Shown piece by piece: positions 17,275-25,960 of a DNA stretch of 57,738 nucleotides (position 1 is its first letter; each line of letters starts with the position of its first letter). This stretch comes from Candidatus Pelagibacter sp. Lineage in GTDB: Bacteria; Pseudomonadota; Alphaproteobacteria; Pelagibacterales; Pelagibacteraceae. The notes under the pieces were generated by a model. That model saw nothing but the letters and a program-made list of their open reading frames with translations. It was not told where the DNA came from and made no database searches. Made by a program: the position numbers and the translations under genes. The stretch lies in contig JAOHFB010000002.1 of the NCBI GenBank assembly GCA_028097785.1, positions 1 to 57,738 on the forward strand, given 5' to 3'.

Positions 17275-18195
17275 TTATACATTATTCCAGAGCCAAGCAG
17301 CACCTCTAACTCCACTTGAGTCTCCATGAAAATTTTTTAATACTTTTGTTATCACTTTGTTAGAAAAAGTATATTTGGGGATCAATATTGGAATGTTTAC
17401 ATAAAACCTATCAATATTTGACATTCCTCCACCAAGAATTATCGCATCTGGATCAAAAATTCCAATCATAACTGCCAATAGTCTAGCCATTCTATCTTCA
17501 TATAAACTTAATTCTGAATTAGCTCTTGGATCACCATCTAAATCAAGTTTTGCAATTTCTTCTGAAGTAAAATTTGTTTTGTGTTTTTGATTAAATACAT
17601 CTTTAAAGCCAATACCTGACATAAATTGCTCTGCACATAGAGGTCTTCCACAATTCATTGATGGACAATTTATCTTTGTTTCAATTTCTTCTTTAGTTGG
17701 GTAAGGAAGAGGTTGGTGACCCCAATCACCTGCAATTTGATTAGCACCTTCGATAATTTCTTTCTTGTATGAAAGTGCCCCACCAAAACCAGTGCCTACT
17801 ATTATTCCAAAAATAGATTGATAATCTTTTCCAGCCCCATCAACGGCTTCTGATAAAGTAAAGCAATTAGCGTCATTCATTAACTTTACTTTTCTATTGA
17901 GTGCAATTTCTAAATCTTTTTTAAAGGGTTTGTCATTTAACCACATGGAGTTTGCATTTGTCACAAGTCCTGTTTCTTTAGAAGAAAATCCAGGTATTCC
18001 TAAACCAACTGTACAAATTTGGTTGCTTAACTTATCAAATTCATCAACAAGTTTTTTTACTGTTTCAATTCCTGATAAATAATTTTTTTCATAAGAATAT
18101 CTTTTTCTCTCTATTTGAAGTCCATTGTCATCTAAAAGAATTCCTTCAATTTTAGTACCTCCATAATCGATACCAATTTTAAATTTCTTGCTCAT
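17275..18195 (-). CDS. ROK family sugar kinase (Mak/NagK-like)
   Basis: ATP-dependent kinase of 306 residues for a hexose or N-acetylhexosamine. Phosphate-1 motif IDYGGTKIEG at 9-18, catalytic Asp108 in MNDANCF, phosphate-2/adenosine region IIVGTGFGGAL, and the ROK zinc site made by His160 (GDWGHQPLPYP) with Cys177, Cys182 and Cys187. The GDWGHQPLP block is closest to E. coli fructokinase Mak and N-acetylglucosamine kinase NagK. The zinc cysteines have wider spacing than the common CxCGxxGC. The start overlaps no neighbour; the gamma carbonic anhydrase gene lies three bases upstream on the same strand. Confidence 0.85.
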   Translation of the reverse strand: MSKKFKIGIDYGGTKIEGILLDDNGLQIERKRYSYEKNYLSGIETVKKLVDEFDKLSNQICTVGLGIPGFSSKETGLVTNANSMWLNDKPFKKDLEIALNRKVKLMNDANCFTLSEAVDGAGKDYQSIFGIIVGTGFGGALSYKKEIIEGANQIAGDWGHQPLPYPTKEEIETKINCPSMNCGRPLCAEQFMSGIGFKDVFNQKHKTNFTSEEIAKLDLDGDPRANSELSLYEDRMARLLAVMIGIFDPDAIILGGGMSNIDRFYVNIPILIPKYTFSNKVITKVLKNFHGDSSGVRGAAWLWNNV

Positions 18196-18198
18196 TAA

Positions 18199-18711
18199 TT
18201 AAAATACTGACTTAGAATATTTTTTCCAATTATCTTGATAGTGTTTAGTGTTTTTTAGAACAGCTTTTCTTTCTTCTTCTGTTACTTCCCTAATTACTTT
18301 ACCTGGTGAGCCAACTACTAATGAATTGTCTGGTATTTCTTTATTTTCAGTAATTAAAGCTTTTGCACCTATAATACAGTTTCTTCCAATTTTTGCGTTA
18401 TTAAGAATTACAGCTCCAATTCCAATTAAACTATTATCCCCTATTGTACATCCATGAAGCATAACTAGATGACCAACAGTTACATCTTTTCCAACCTTTA
18501 ACGGGTAACCAGGATCTGTGTGCAAAACACTTCCATCTTGAATATTAGACCCCTCACCTATGTGGATATTTTCAATATCTCCTCGTAATACTGCATTAAA
18601 CCAAATGCTTGAATTTTTTTCTAAAGTTACATCACCAATGATTGTTGCGTTAGGAGCTACCCAATTTTCGCCAGAGTTTTGTGGTTTTTTATCTTTTAAA
18701 TCGTAAAACAT
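18199..18711 (-). CDS. gamma-class carbonic anhydrase-like hexapeptide protein
   Basis: 170-residue left-handed beta-helix protein with many hexapeptide repeats (for example [30 protein letters not shown]). His64, His81 and His86 sit at the positions of the three zinc ligands of gamma carbonic anhydrase. The size fits the YrdA/PaaY/CaiE-type short form lacking the acidic loop of archaeal Cam, so real carbonic anhydrase activity is uncertain. Its ATG lies 20 bases from the divergent thioredoxin-like gene. Confidence 0.85.
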   Translation of the reverse strand: MFYDLKDKKPQNSGENWVAPNATIIGDVTLEKNSSIWFNAVLRGDIENIHIGEGSNIQDGSVLHTDPGYPLKVGKDVTVGHLVMLHGCTIGDNSLIGIGAVILNNAKIGRNCIIGAKALITENKEIPDNSLVVGSPGKVIREVTEEERKAVLKNTKHYQDNWKKYSKSVF

Positions 18712-18731
18712 AATTTATATATTCTTACAGT

Positions 18732-19286
18732 ATGCCAATACAAACTCCAATATGTGATTTTGGTCAAAAAGCTTTACCCTTTGAATTAAAATCTACTGAT
18801 AACAAAATTATTTCCCTAGATAATATAAAGGGTGAAAATGGAACTCTCATAATGTTTATCTGTAACCACTGTCCTTATGTAAAAGCAGTTACAAAAGAAA
18901 TTGTTGAAGATTGTAATGAATTAAAAAAAATTGGAATTAATTCAGTTGCTATATGTTCAAATGATGCTGTTAATTATCCAGATGACTCATTTGAAAATAT
19001 GATTAAATTTTCTAATGATAATGAGTTTAATTTTCCATATCTACAAGATGAAACTCAAGAAATAGCTATAGCATATGATGCTGTATGTACTCCAGATTTT
19101 TTTGGTTATAATAAAGATCTTGGTCTTCAGTATAGAGGTAGACTGAGAGAACTTAAAAATTTCGTGCCTGTTAAAGATGGAGAAAGTGATCTTTTAAAAG
19201 CTATGAAACAAATAGCTGAGACCGGTAAAGGACCTCAAAATCAAATACCAAGTGCTGGTTGTGGTATTAAATGGAAATATGATTAA
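18732..19286 (+). CDS. thioredoxin-like / AhpC-TSA family protein
   Basis: 184-residue cytoplasmic thioredoxin-fold protein. After an N-terminal beta hairpin (FELKSTDNKIISLDNIKG) comes MFICNHCPYVKA, where Cys44 and Cys47 form a CNHC redox pair. The CNHCPYV block is typical of a widely distributed group of thioredoxin-like proteins of unknown partner. No signal peptide is seen, so it is not a periplasmic TlpA or ResA. Its stop codon overlaps the start of the next gene (TAATG). Confidence 0.82.
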   Translation: MPIQTPICDFGQKALPFELKSTDNKIISLDNIKGENGTLIMFICNHCPYVKAVTKEIVEDCNELKKIGINSVAICSNDAVNYPDDSFENMIKFSNDNEFNFPYLQDETQEIAIAYDAVCTPDFFGYNKDLGLQYRGRLRELKNFVPVKDGESDLLKAMKQIAETGKGPQNQIPSAGCGIKWKYD

Positions 19287-20368
19287 TGTATCTAATTGTA
19301 ACTAGATCCTTTCCACCAGAACTTGGTGGTATGCAAAGCTTAATGTGGGGCTTATCAAAAGAGTTGTCTAAAAACTTTATGATCAAAGTTTTTGCAGATT
19401 TTGTTGATGGTCATAAAGAATTTGATGAACAAGCATCGTTTTCAATTGAAAGAGTTGGTGGAATTAAATTACTAAGAAAATATAGAAAAGCTCAATTAAT
19501 AAATGAATTTATTAAAGAAAATAAAATCGAAGGTATTATTTCTGATCACTGGAAAAGCTTAGAGCTTATAAAATCAAACAAAAAAAAATATTGCTTAATT
19601 CATAGTAAAGAAATTAACCACCCTAAAGGAACAAGTTTAAACAAACGTGTTTTAGAAGTTTTAAATAATGTTGAAAAAGTAATTGCTAATTCTGAGTACA
19701 CAAAAAATTTGGCAATTGATTGTGGAGTTCATAAAGAAAAAATTGTTGTAATTAATCCTGGTGTAGATCCTGCTGAAGAATTAGACAAAAAATCTCTAGA
19801 AAAAGTAGAAAGTCTACTTAAAGTAAAATCACCAAGGTTAATCACTGTTTCAAGATTTGATAAAAGAAAAAACCATGAAAAAATTGTAATGGCTTTAAGA
19901 AATCTAAAACAAATTTATCCTGATATAGTTTACATTTGTGTTGGTTATGGTGATGAAGAAGAAAATATAAAAAAACTTGTCAAAGAGCTAGATTTAGAGT
20001 CTCAGGTTATGTTCTTCAAAGATATTAGTAATGAATTGAAAAATGCTTTAGTTGCTAAATCAAACATATTTGTCATGCCATCAGTTATCCATAAAAAATC
20101 TGTTGAAGGATTTGGAATTGCTTATGTTGAGGCTGCTCAATATGGAATACCTTCTCTTGGTGGAAAAGATGGGGGTGCAGCTGATGCAATTGAACACGAA
20201 CAGACTGGATTAATTTGTGATGGTAATAATTTAGATGATATTTATTCATCAATCAATTCAATGTTAGAAAATAAAAAATATTTAGAGTATGGAAAAAATG
20301 CAAAAGACCATGTCTCTAAATTTTATTGGTCAAATATTATTGAAAATTATAAAAAGATTCTAAATTAA
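19286..20368 (+). CDS. GT4 family glycosyltransferase
   Basis: 360-residue GT-B glycosyltransferase of family 4. The N-terminal acceptor domain begins YLIVTRSFPPELGGMQSLMW, typical of retaining transferases, and the C-terminal donor domain has the E-x7-E motif EGFGIAYVE at 274-282. The first residues overlap the stop of the thioredoxin-like gene. Donor and acceptor sugars cannot be read from the sequence; related proteins act on lipopolysaccharide or exopolysaccharide. The next gene, an EamA carrier, starts three bases after the stop. Confidence 0.87.
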   Translation: MYLIVTRSFPPELGGMQSLMWGLSKELSKNFMIKVFADFVDGHKEFDEQASFSIERVGGIKLLRKYRKAQLINEFIKENKIEGIISDHWKSLELIKSNKKKYCLIHSKEINHPKGTSLNKRVLEVLNNVEKVIANSEYTKNLAIDCGVHKEKIVVINPGVDPAEELDKKSLEKVESLLKVKSPRLITVSRFDKRKNHEKIVMALRNLKQIYPDIVYICVGYGDEEENIKKLVKELDLESQVMFFKDISNELKNALVAKSNIFVMPSVIHKKSVEGFGIAYVEAAQYGIPSLGGKDGGAADAIEHEQTGLICDGNNLDDIYSSINSMLENKKYLEYGKNAKDHVSKFYWSNIIENYKKILN

Positions 20369-20371
20369 TAA

Positions 20372-21235
20372 ATGGATCTTTTTAAATCAAAAGAATCTAT
20401 TGGAATACTCTTTGGAATTTTTGCTTATTTATCTTTTTCTATTTTAGATGTTATACAAAAAACTTTAATACTACATCACTCTATTTTTCAATTACTTCTT
20501 GTAAAATATTTTTTTGTTTTATTTTTAGCTTTATTTGAGTCTAAAAGAAAAAATAACCTTTTGTTTTACAAGTCAAAAAATATCAAATTACAAATATTTA
20601 GAAGTTTACTATCAGTGATAGAGTCTGGTTGTTTTGTTTTATCTTTTAAATATTTATCTTTAGCTAATGCTCATAGTGTTGGCTCATTAGCACCAGTAAT
20701 AGTTGTTGCATTATCAGCAATAATTTTAAAAGAAAAAGTATCTGCCAAAACTTGGATAGCAATTTTTATAGGCTTTATAGGGGTACTAATTATCCTAAGA
20801 CCAACATCATCAATTTTTGATCCAAAAGCATTGTTGCCTCTAATAGCTGCATTTGTGCTCGGACTTTATCAAATCATCACTAAAAAAGTTTCCGAATATG
20901 ACAATAATGAAACATCTTTATTTTACACATCGATCATTGGTATTATAGTTATGTCTTTATTGGCTTTTAAGTTTTGGACTCCAATTGATGGATATTCATA
21001 TGCAATGTTTTTAGGTATTGGTGTATTTTTTTCTCTAGGTCTTTATCTTCAAATCATTGCCTTAAGTAAAGCAAGAGCAAGTATTATCCAGCCATTTCAT
21101 TACACATTGATTTTTTGGGCAATAATTTTTGGATATATATTTTATAATGATATTCCAGATATGTTCACAGTTATTGGAGCTATAATAATTACCTGTTCTG
21201 GTATCTTTGTATTAAACCAATCTTCTAAAAATTAA
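20372..21235 (+). CDS. EamA/DMT family transporter
   Basis: 287-residue membrane protein with about ten helices in two five-helix repeats (EamA domains). Repeat ends show the usual WIAIFIGFIGVLIILRP and TVIGAIIITCSGIFVL pattern. Members export amino acids, nucleobases or metabolites; substrate not predictable. It starts three bases after the glycosyltransferase. A second EamA gene follows on the same strand but with a 49-base gap holding its own promoter, so the two are a tandem of diverged paralogues rather than a strict pair. Confidence 0.85.
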   Translation: MDLFKSKESIGILFGIFAYLSFSILDVIQKTLILHHSIFQLLLVKYFFVLFLALFESKRKNNLLFYKSKNIKLQIFRSLLSVIESGCFVLSFKYLSLANAHSVGSLAPVIVVALSAIILKEKVSAKTWIAIFIGFIGVLIILRPTSSIFDPKALLPLIAAFVLGLYQIITKKVSEYDNNETSLFYTSIIGIIVMSLLAFKFWTPIDGYSYAMFLGIGVFFSLGLYLQIIALSKARASIIQPFHYTLIFWAIIFGYIFYNDIPDMFTVIGAIIITCSGIFVLNQSSKN

Positions 21236-21247
21236 CCTAAACTAAGA

Positions 21248-21275
21248 TTGTTTATACTTAAGTAATACATATAAT
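21248..21275 (+). promoter_or_regulatory. sigma-70-type promoter for the second EamA gene
   Basis: TTGTTT at 21248-21253 and TATAAT at 21270-21275 are separated by 16 bases, and the latter ends nine bases before the ATG at 21285. The perfect -10 box would give a near-leaderless message. The surrounding A/T-rich sequence makes TATAAT common, so this is a moderate call. Confidence 0.4.
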
Positions 21276-21284
21276 AATTTATTA

Positions 21285-22172
21285 ATGTCCAACAACAAAT
21301 TAGCTATATCTTTAATAATCATTTCTGTTTTTTTTGGAACTGTAATGCTTTCTTTTTTAAAGATAGCTCAAGAAGATGTGAATGTTTATGTGGCTGGTTT
21401 TTTTAGATTTTTTCTAGGACTAGTAATTATTTTACCCTATATAATTAAAAAGAAAGATACTGTACTTAAAACAACACATCTTAAACAACATTTCTTAAGA
21501 GCAATACTTGGTTTACCAGCAATGCTTTTATATTTTTCTGCTCTAGTACTACTTCCTATAGAAAAACTTACGGCAATATCATTTGTTGTTCCATTAATTG
21601 TAACAATACTTGCAGTATTTTTTTTAGGAGAGAAAATTTATATTTACAGAACTTTAGCTCTATTACTAGGTTTTAGTGGAATGTTAGTTATTATTCGACC
21701 TGGTTTTGTGGATATATCAATTGGAGTATATATGGTTTTATTTTCAGCATTACTCTGGTCAATAAATATAATTATAACAAAGAAAATTTCTAAAGATGAT
21801 AGTGCAATTACAATTTTAGCTTATCAATCTATTTTCATGAGCTTGTTAAGTTTCTTTATTGTTTTGTTTTTTTGGGAAATGCCAAGCTTAAAAACATTTA
21901 TCTATTTAATCTTAGCGGCTATGTGTGGGACAGTTTTACATTTAACATTAAACCATGCATTTAAACTAGTCGATGTAAGCATGACTCAACCCTACTCATT
22001 TTTAAATTTAGTTTTTGCCTCAATTATTGGATATTTTGTATTTGATGAAATTCCAGATCTTTATACTTGGATTGGTGCTCTTATAATATTTATTGGTGTG
22101 CTTATAATTTCTTATAGAGAGATGAAATTAGATAAAGAAATAATTAGAAAAAGAATAGATATTAAATCTTAA
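21285..22172 (+). CDS. EamA/DMT family transporter
   Basis: 295-residue ten-helix carrier with two EamA repeats; GFFRFFLGLVIILP in helix 2, TLALLLGFSGMLVIIRPG-type end of the first repeat (reads LLLGFSGMLVIIRPG) and WIGALIIFIGVLIISYRE at the end of the second. Resembles the RhaT/YdcZ-like drug/metabolite exporters broadly. The substrate is unknown. It ends on a four-base overlap with the convergent tctA gene. Confidence 0.85.
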   Translation: MSNNKLAISLIIISVFFGTVMLSFLKIAQEDVNVYVAGFFRFFLGLVIILPYIIKKKDTVLKTTHLKQHFLRAILGLPAMLLYFSALVLLPIEKLTAISFVVPLIVTILAVFFLGEKIYIYRTLALLLGFSGMLVIIRPGFVDISIGVYMVLFSALLWSINIIITKKISKDDSAITILAYQSIFMSLLSFFIVLFFWEMPSLKTFIYLILAAMCGTVLHLTLNHAFKLVDVSMTQPYSFLNLVFASIIGYFVFDEIPDLYTWIGALIIFIGVLIISYREMKLDKEIIRKRIDIKS

Positions 22173-23668
22173 TTTTTTTTAGTAATTGTTTTATAAATTT
22201 GCCATCCAACTATAAGAATTGTTGTAGCTAATATACAAGCTGTAAGCGTTCTATCCCATAAAAACGTCCAAGCTCCATCACTTAATAACAATGATCTTCT
22301 TAAGTTTTCTTCCATTAATCCACCTAGTACAAATGCTAAGATTAGTGGTGGCATTGGAAAATCATATAAGCGCATAAATGTTGCAACAACAGCTATTCCA
22401 ATCATTAAATAAATATCAAAATTGTTAAATGACATTACATAAATTCCTGTAATTGAAAAAAATAAAATAAGTGGAATTAAATAGTTTTTAGGCACTGCTA
22501 GAATTCTAGCAATATAAGGAATTAAAGGTAAATTTAGAATAAGAAGTACTACCATTCCAATATACATCGACATTATAACAGACCAAAAAATTTCTGGATT
22601 AGTGATATAGAGTCTTGGACCTGGCTGAATACCAAAGCCTAATAGAGCACCCAACATTACGGCAGTAGTACCGCTTCCAGGAATTCCTAAAGTTAATAAT
22701 GGAACAAATGCACCGGAACATGCTGCATTGTTTGCAGTTTCAGGCGCAGCTAATCCATGAACACTGCCTTTACCAAATTTTTCTTTTTCTTCATCGCTTA
22801 CTAAATTTCTTTCCATTCCATATGCTAAAAATGAAGCAATCGTTGCACCAGCGCCAGGTAAAACCCCAATTATAAAACCAATAATTGATGTTCGAGGAAT
22901 GGTTTTTAACATCTTTTTTCTTTCCTCTTTGTTAATTCTAATTGAACCAAGTTCTGTTAAGGAAACTTGTTTTGCTGCTGCTGTTGGATCATTTCGTTTT
23001 AAAATAATTGTAAGTGCCTCACTCATTGCAAAAGTTGCCATAACAACAAGTACAAAACTAATCCCATCTGTTAAATTCATATTGTTAAATGTAAATCTTG
23101 TAATATCAGACAAACTATCTTGACCAACTGATGCCAACATTAAACCAAGTACAACCATCATCATTGCTTTAATAAATTGACCTTTAGATGAAAAAGCAGC
23201 GATAGCTGTTAGACCTAAAATCATTAGAGCAAAATAATCTGGTGATCTAAAAGATAAGCTCACTTTTGATAAACTTGGGGCTAAAAATAATAAATAAATT
23301 GCAGCAAGTGTACCTCCTGCAAAAGAACTCCAAGCAGCAATAGCTAAAGCTTTTCCAGCTTTACCTTGCTGCGCCATTGGATAACCGTCAAATGAAGTTG
23401 CAACGGTTCCAGGAACACCTGGCGCGTTTAATAATATTGAAGAGGTAGAACCCCCAAATACAGCACCATAATATACTCCTGCCATTAAAATTAAACCAGT
23501 TGCAGGATCAAATCCATAAGTTATAGGGATCATTAAAGCGATTGCTGTCATTGGTCCAAGGCCTGGCAACATTCCAATGATTGTTCCAAAAAAACAACCA
23601 ATCATTACCATAAATATATTTTGGAAAGTAAGAGCTGTTGTTAGACCAATTAAAATTCCCTCTATCAT
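22169..23668 (-). CDS. tctA: tripartite tricarboxylate transporter, large permease
   Basis: Main membrane subunit of a TctABC secondary carrier for citrate or other carboxylates, driven by ion gradients and fed by the periplasmic TctC. 499 residues with about 12 helices. The family motif IGMLPGLGPMTAIALMIP is near the N-terminus, with a repeat-like block IGVLPGAGATIASFLAYG in the second half, the conserved pair of TctA. The start overlaps the tctB stop, giving the order tctC-tctB-tctA on the minus strand. Confidence 0.93.
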   Translation of the reverse strand: MIEGILIGLTTALTFQNIFMVMIGCFFGTIIGMLPGLGPMTAIALMIPITYGFDPATGLILMAGVYYGAVFGGSTSSILLNAPGVPGTVATSFDGYPMAQQGKAGKALAIAAWSSFAGGTLAAIYLLFLAPSLSKVSLSFRSPDYFALMILGLTAIAAFSSKGQFIKAMMMVVLGLMLASVGQDSLSDITRFTFNNMNLTDGISFVLVVMATFAMSEALTIILKRNDPTAAAKQVSLTELGSIRINKEERKKMLKTIPRTSIIGFIIGVLPGAGATIASFLAYGMERNLVSDEEKEKFGKGSVHGLAAPETANNAACSGAFVPLLTLGIPGSGTTAVMLGALLGFGIQPGPRLYITNPEIFWSVIMSMYIGMVVLLILNLPLIPYIARILAVPKNYLIPLILFFSITGIYVMSFNNFDIYLMIGIAVVATFMRLYDFPMPPLILAFVLGGLMEENLRRSLLLSDGAWTFLWDRTLTACILATTILIVGWQIYKTITKKN

Positions 23669-24135
23669 CCCATCACTCCAATCATTTTAAGAAATGGATC
23701 TCTTAAATAAATATCAAGAACGCCGTGTAATAAGTACATAAATGCTGCAACAAATGGAAAAGAAAGCATAAACATTAATACCCATCTTCTCTCACCTAAA
23801 AAATAGTATGATCCCATTAAAAAGAGAGAAGTGGTTAAAAAATAACCAACTTTCAAAATAGTTGCTCCATATATAATCGCAATCAAGACTAAGATTGCAG
23901 TTTTTTTATATTCCAAAGTTTTGTGTTCAACTTTAATTGTATTTGGATCTGGTAAAATTAATTTTAATCCTGAAAAAAATAAACCAGCATAGCCTAAATA
24001 AATTGGAAATGTTCTAGCATTGAAAGGTGCATTTTCATCAAATGCAAAAACTTGAATTTGGTAAGCTGTATATAAATAAAATGCTGAAAAAATAAAAAAG
24101 AGCAGTGATATAATTTTTGTAGTATTTATATTCAC
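23665..24135 (-). CDS. tctB: tripartite tricarboxylate transporter, small permease
   Basis: 156-residue membrane protein with four predicted helices, the normal size and topology of TctB (FFIFSAFYLYTAYQIQVFAF as helix 1, LFLMGSYYFLGERRWVLMF later). TctB proteins are poorly conserved, so the call rests mainly on size, helices and its place between tctC and tctA. Its stop overlaps the tctA start by four bases; its ATG lies 27 bases after tctC, separated by a stem-loop. Confidence 0.9.
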   Translation of the reverse strand: MNINTTKIISLLFFIFSAFYLYTAYQIQVFAFDENAPFNARTFPIYLGYAGLFFSGLKLILPDPNTIKVEHKTLEYKKTAILVLIAIIYGATILKVGYFLTTSLFLMGSYYFLGERRWVLMFMLSFPFVAAFMYLLHGVLDIYLRDPFLKMIGVMG

Positions 24136-24149
24136 TGCTCTAATTTTAA

Positions 24150-24166
24150 ATAATCCTAAGGATTAT
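24150..24166 (-). promoter_or_regulatory. stem-loop at the tctC 3' end, before tctB
   Basis: ATAATCC and GGATTAT pair over seven bases around a TAA loop, covering the tctC stop codon. There is no T tract, so it is more likely a 3' stabilising or attenuating hairpin than a full terminator. It is one of four such hairpins found directly after binding-protein genes in this window. Confidence 0.4.
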
Positions 24167-25143
24167 ATAACTCCTAGTTTTTTCATAAGAGCCGTCATTT
24201 CTTCTGTTTGTTTTTCTAAGAAAGAAACAAACTTATCACCTGGGTTGTAAATATTAACCCAAGCATTTCTTGCTCTTACATTTTCCCATTCAGAAGTTTT
24301 CTGTACATCGCCTAGCATTTTAGCAATTGCATTTTTATCTGCGCTGCTCATACCTGGAGGGCCAAAAAATCCTCTCCAGTTAACGAATTGTACATCGTAC
24401 CCTTGTTCTTTTAGAGTTGGTGCATCTGGAGCATCAGAAACTCTTGAAGGAGCTGTAATACCAATAATTCTTACTTGGTCTCTTGCACCCATCAATTCAC
24501 CTAAACCTGTAGAGATAATTTGAGTCTCTCCAGATAAAAGTCCAGCTAACGCTTTTCCACCAGCATCATAAGGAATGTAAGCTACATCATTTGGATTAGC
24601 ACCAGCAGCTTGGAAAGCTAAAGCACCAATTAAATGGTCCATACTTCCTCTTACTGATCCACCAGCCATTTTGATTGAGCTTGGATTCTTCTTATATGCA
24701 TCAACTACATCTTTAAAGTTTTTATAAGGTGAGTTTTTTGCAACAGCGATCGCACCATAATCACCAATTACACCAGCGATTGGCACAACATCTTTGTAAG
24801 ATAAAGTACCACTTCCACTTACGTAACCTTTGTGTCTAGTGATTGATCTTAAAACTAATGGTGTAGATTGAACTAAAACTGTATTTGAAGGTTTAGTATT
24901 AATCATGAAAGCTAACGCTTTACCACCACCACCACCTGACATATTTTCAAATGATGCACTTTTTAACATACCAGCTTTTGTTAAAGCTTCTCCAGTACCT
25001 CTAGCAGTTCCATCCCAACCACCACCAGCACCACCACCAATTACGAAGTGAATTTTATCAATCGCGATTGAACTAGTTGTAGTTGCTGAGAATAATAGGA
25101 TTGCTGAAAATAATACTGAAACTATTCTTTTTAAGTTTTTCAT
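24163..25143 (-). CDS. tctC: tripartite tricarboxylate transporter, periplasmic binding protein
   Basis: 326-residue Bug-family binding protein. A Sec signal peptide (MKNLKRIVSVLFSAILLFSA, cleaved near residue 27) precedes IHFVIGGGAGGGWDGTARGTG, the Bug-type carboxylate pocket loop, and MSGGGGGKALAFM. Members bind mono-, di- or tricarboxylates or aromatic acids; ligand not predictable. A purine-rich Shine-Dalgarno (AGAGGG) precedes the ATG. It is divergent from an IclR regulator with two palindromes in between, which suggests substrate-responsive control. Confidence 0.93.
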   Translation of the reverse strand: MKNLKRIVSVLFSAILLFSATTTSSIAIDKIHFVIGGGAGGGWDGTARGTGEALTKAGMLKSASFENMSGGGGGKALAFMINTKPSNTVLVQSTPLVLRSITRHKGYVSGSGTLSYKDVVPIAGVIGDYGAIAVAKNSPYKNFKDVVDAYKKNPSSIKMAGGSVRGSMDHLIGALAFQAAGANPNDVAYIPYDAGGKALAGLLSGETQIISTGLGELMGARDQVRIIGITAPSRVSDAPDAPTLKEQGYDVQFVNWRGFFGPPGMSSADKNAIAKMLGDVQKTSEWENVRARNAWVNIYNPGDKFVSFLEKQTEEMTALMKKLGVI

Positions 25144-25218
25144 TATTTTTCCCTCTATTAGTTTTTTTTGTCACTTAATTAATATTTTAATGAAATGTCT
25201 AATAATAATAATACGATT

Positions 25219-25235
25219 GTTCTATCTGATAGAAC
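25219..25235. promoter_or_regulatory. IclR operator half of a tandem pair, site 1
   Basis: GTTCTATCTGATAGAAC is a perfect 17-nt palindrome (8+1+8). It shares the core TTCTAT-n3-ATAGAA with a second site whose centre lies 22 bp away, two helical turns. It is between tctC and the divergent iclR-type gene and 27 bases before the regulator's ATG, where autoregulation and control of tctCBA would both be possible. Confidence 0.65.
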
Positions 25236-25240
25236 ATGTT

Positions 25241-25257
25241 ATTCTATTTAATAGAAT
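25241..25257. promoter_or_regulatory. IclR operator half of a tandem pair, site 2
   Basis: ATTCTATTTAATAGAAT is again a perfect 17-nt palindrome with the TTCTAT-n3-ATAGAA core of site 1. It ends five bases before the regulator's ATG, so protein bound here would block translation-start-proximal transcription of the regulator gene. Two copies in helical phase fit the dimer-of-dimers binding of IclR proteins. Confidence 0.65.
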
Positions 25258-25261
25258 TATT

Positions 25262-25960
25262 ATGAAATCTAACAAAAATGTTATTGGTGTTGATGCAGTA
25301 AACAAAGCTTTAGAAATTTTAAACTGTTTCACAGAGAAAAATGAGTCTCTTTCTATCACTAAAATTGCGAACATAACCAGAGATCACAAAAGTAGAATTT
25401 CGAGAATTTCTAAGTCTCTTGAAAATTTTGGATATATTAGAAAAATAAGAAGTGGGGAATTTAAGATAGGCCACTCTATTTCAAGATTATATGAAATTTA
25501 CGATAATAGTTTTAATTTCAAAAATTCTATTAAATCTGAATTAGATTATATTTCAGCCAAAACAAATGAAACAGCCAGTTTTTTTGTAAAGCAGAAAGAA
25601 TCAAGAATATGTATTCAAACTAGTGAGCCAAATAAAATAATTAAACATTCAATTCAAATTGGAACAAAGAAACCTCTGAATAAAGGTTCAAGTGGACATA
25701 TCTTGTCATCTTATCATGATTTGCAAATAGAAAATAAAGAAACAATTTTAAAGCAAGGATACTCTATGTCTTTTGGGGAAAGAGATAGAGAAATAGCCTC
25801 TATATCAGTTCCAATATTTAGAACAAAGAAACAATTTTTAGGAGCTTTAACAGTAACTGGGCATATCTCTAATTTTAATAAAAAAAACTGTTTAAATTTT
25901 TTAAATATTTTGAGATCTTCGAAAATTAAGATTGAAAAAAAATTAGATAAAATCCAGTAA
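25262..25960 (+). CDS. IclR family transcriptional regulator
   Basis: 232 residues: winged helix at about 12-62 (DAVNKALEILNCF, then SLSITKIANITRDHKSRISR recognition region) and an IclR effector domain from about 80 on, with the IGTKKPLNKGSSGHIL strand-loop that contacts ligands in this family. The ATG at 25262 gives the standard IclR N-terminus (VDAVNKALEIL); an in-frame ATG at 25190 would add a hydrophobic leader and would put both palindromes inside the gene, so it is rejected. Divergent from tctCBA and co-directional with the AbrB-like gene, whose start overlaps its stop. Confidence 0.85.
   Translation: MKSNKNVIGVDAVNKALEILNCFTEKNESLSITKIANITRDHKSRISRISKSLENFGYIRKIRSGEFKIGHSISRLYEIYDNSFNFKNSIKSELDYISAKTNETASFFVKQKESRICIQTSEPNKIIKHSIQIGTKKPLNKGSSGHILSSYHDLQIENKETILKQGYSMSFGERDREIASISVPIFRTKKQFLGALTVTGHISNFNKKNCLNFLNILRSSKIKIEKKLDKIQ

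Noticed and set aside
25190..25261. Upstream ATG for the IclR gene
   Set aside because: It would add a hydrophobic leader unlike IclR and cover both palindromes.
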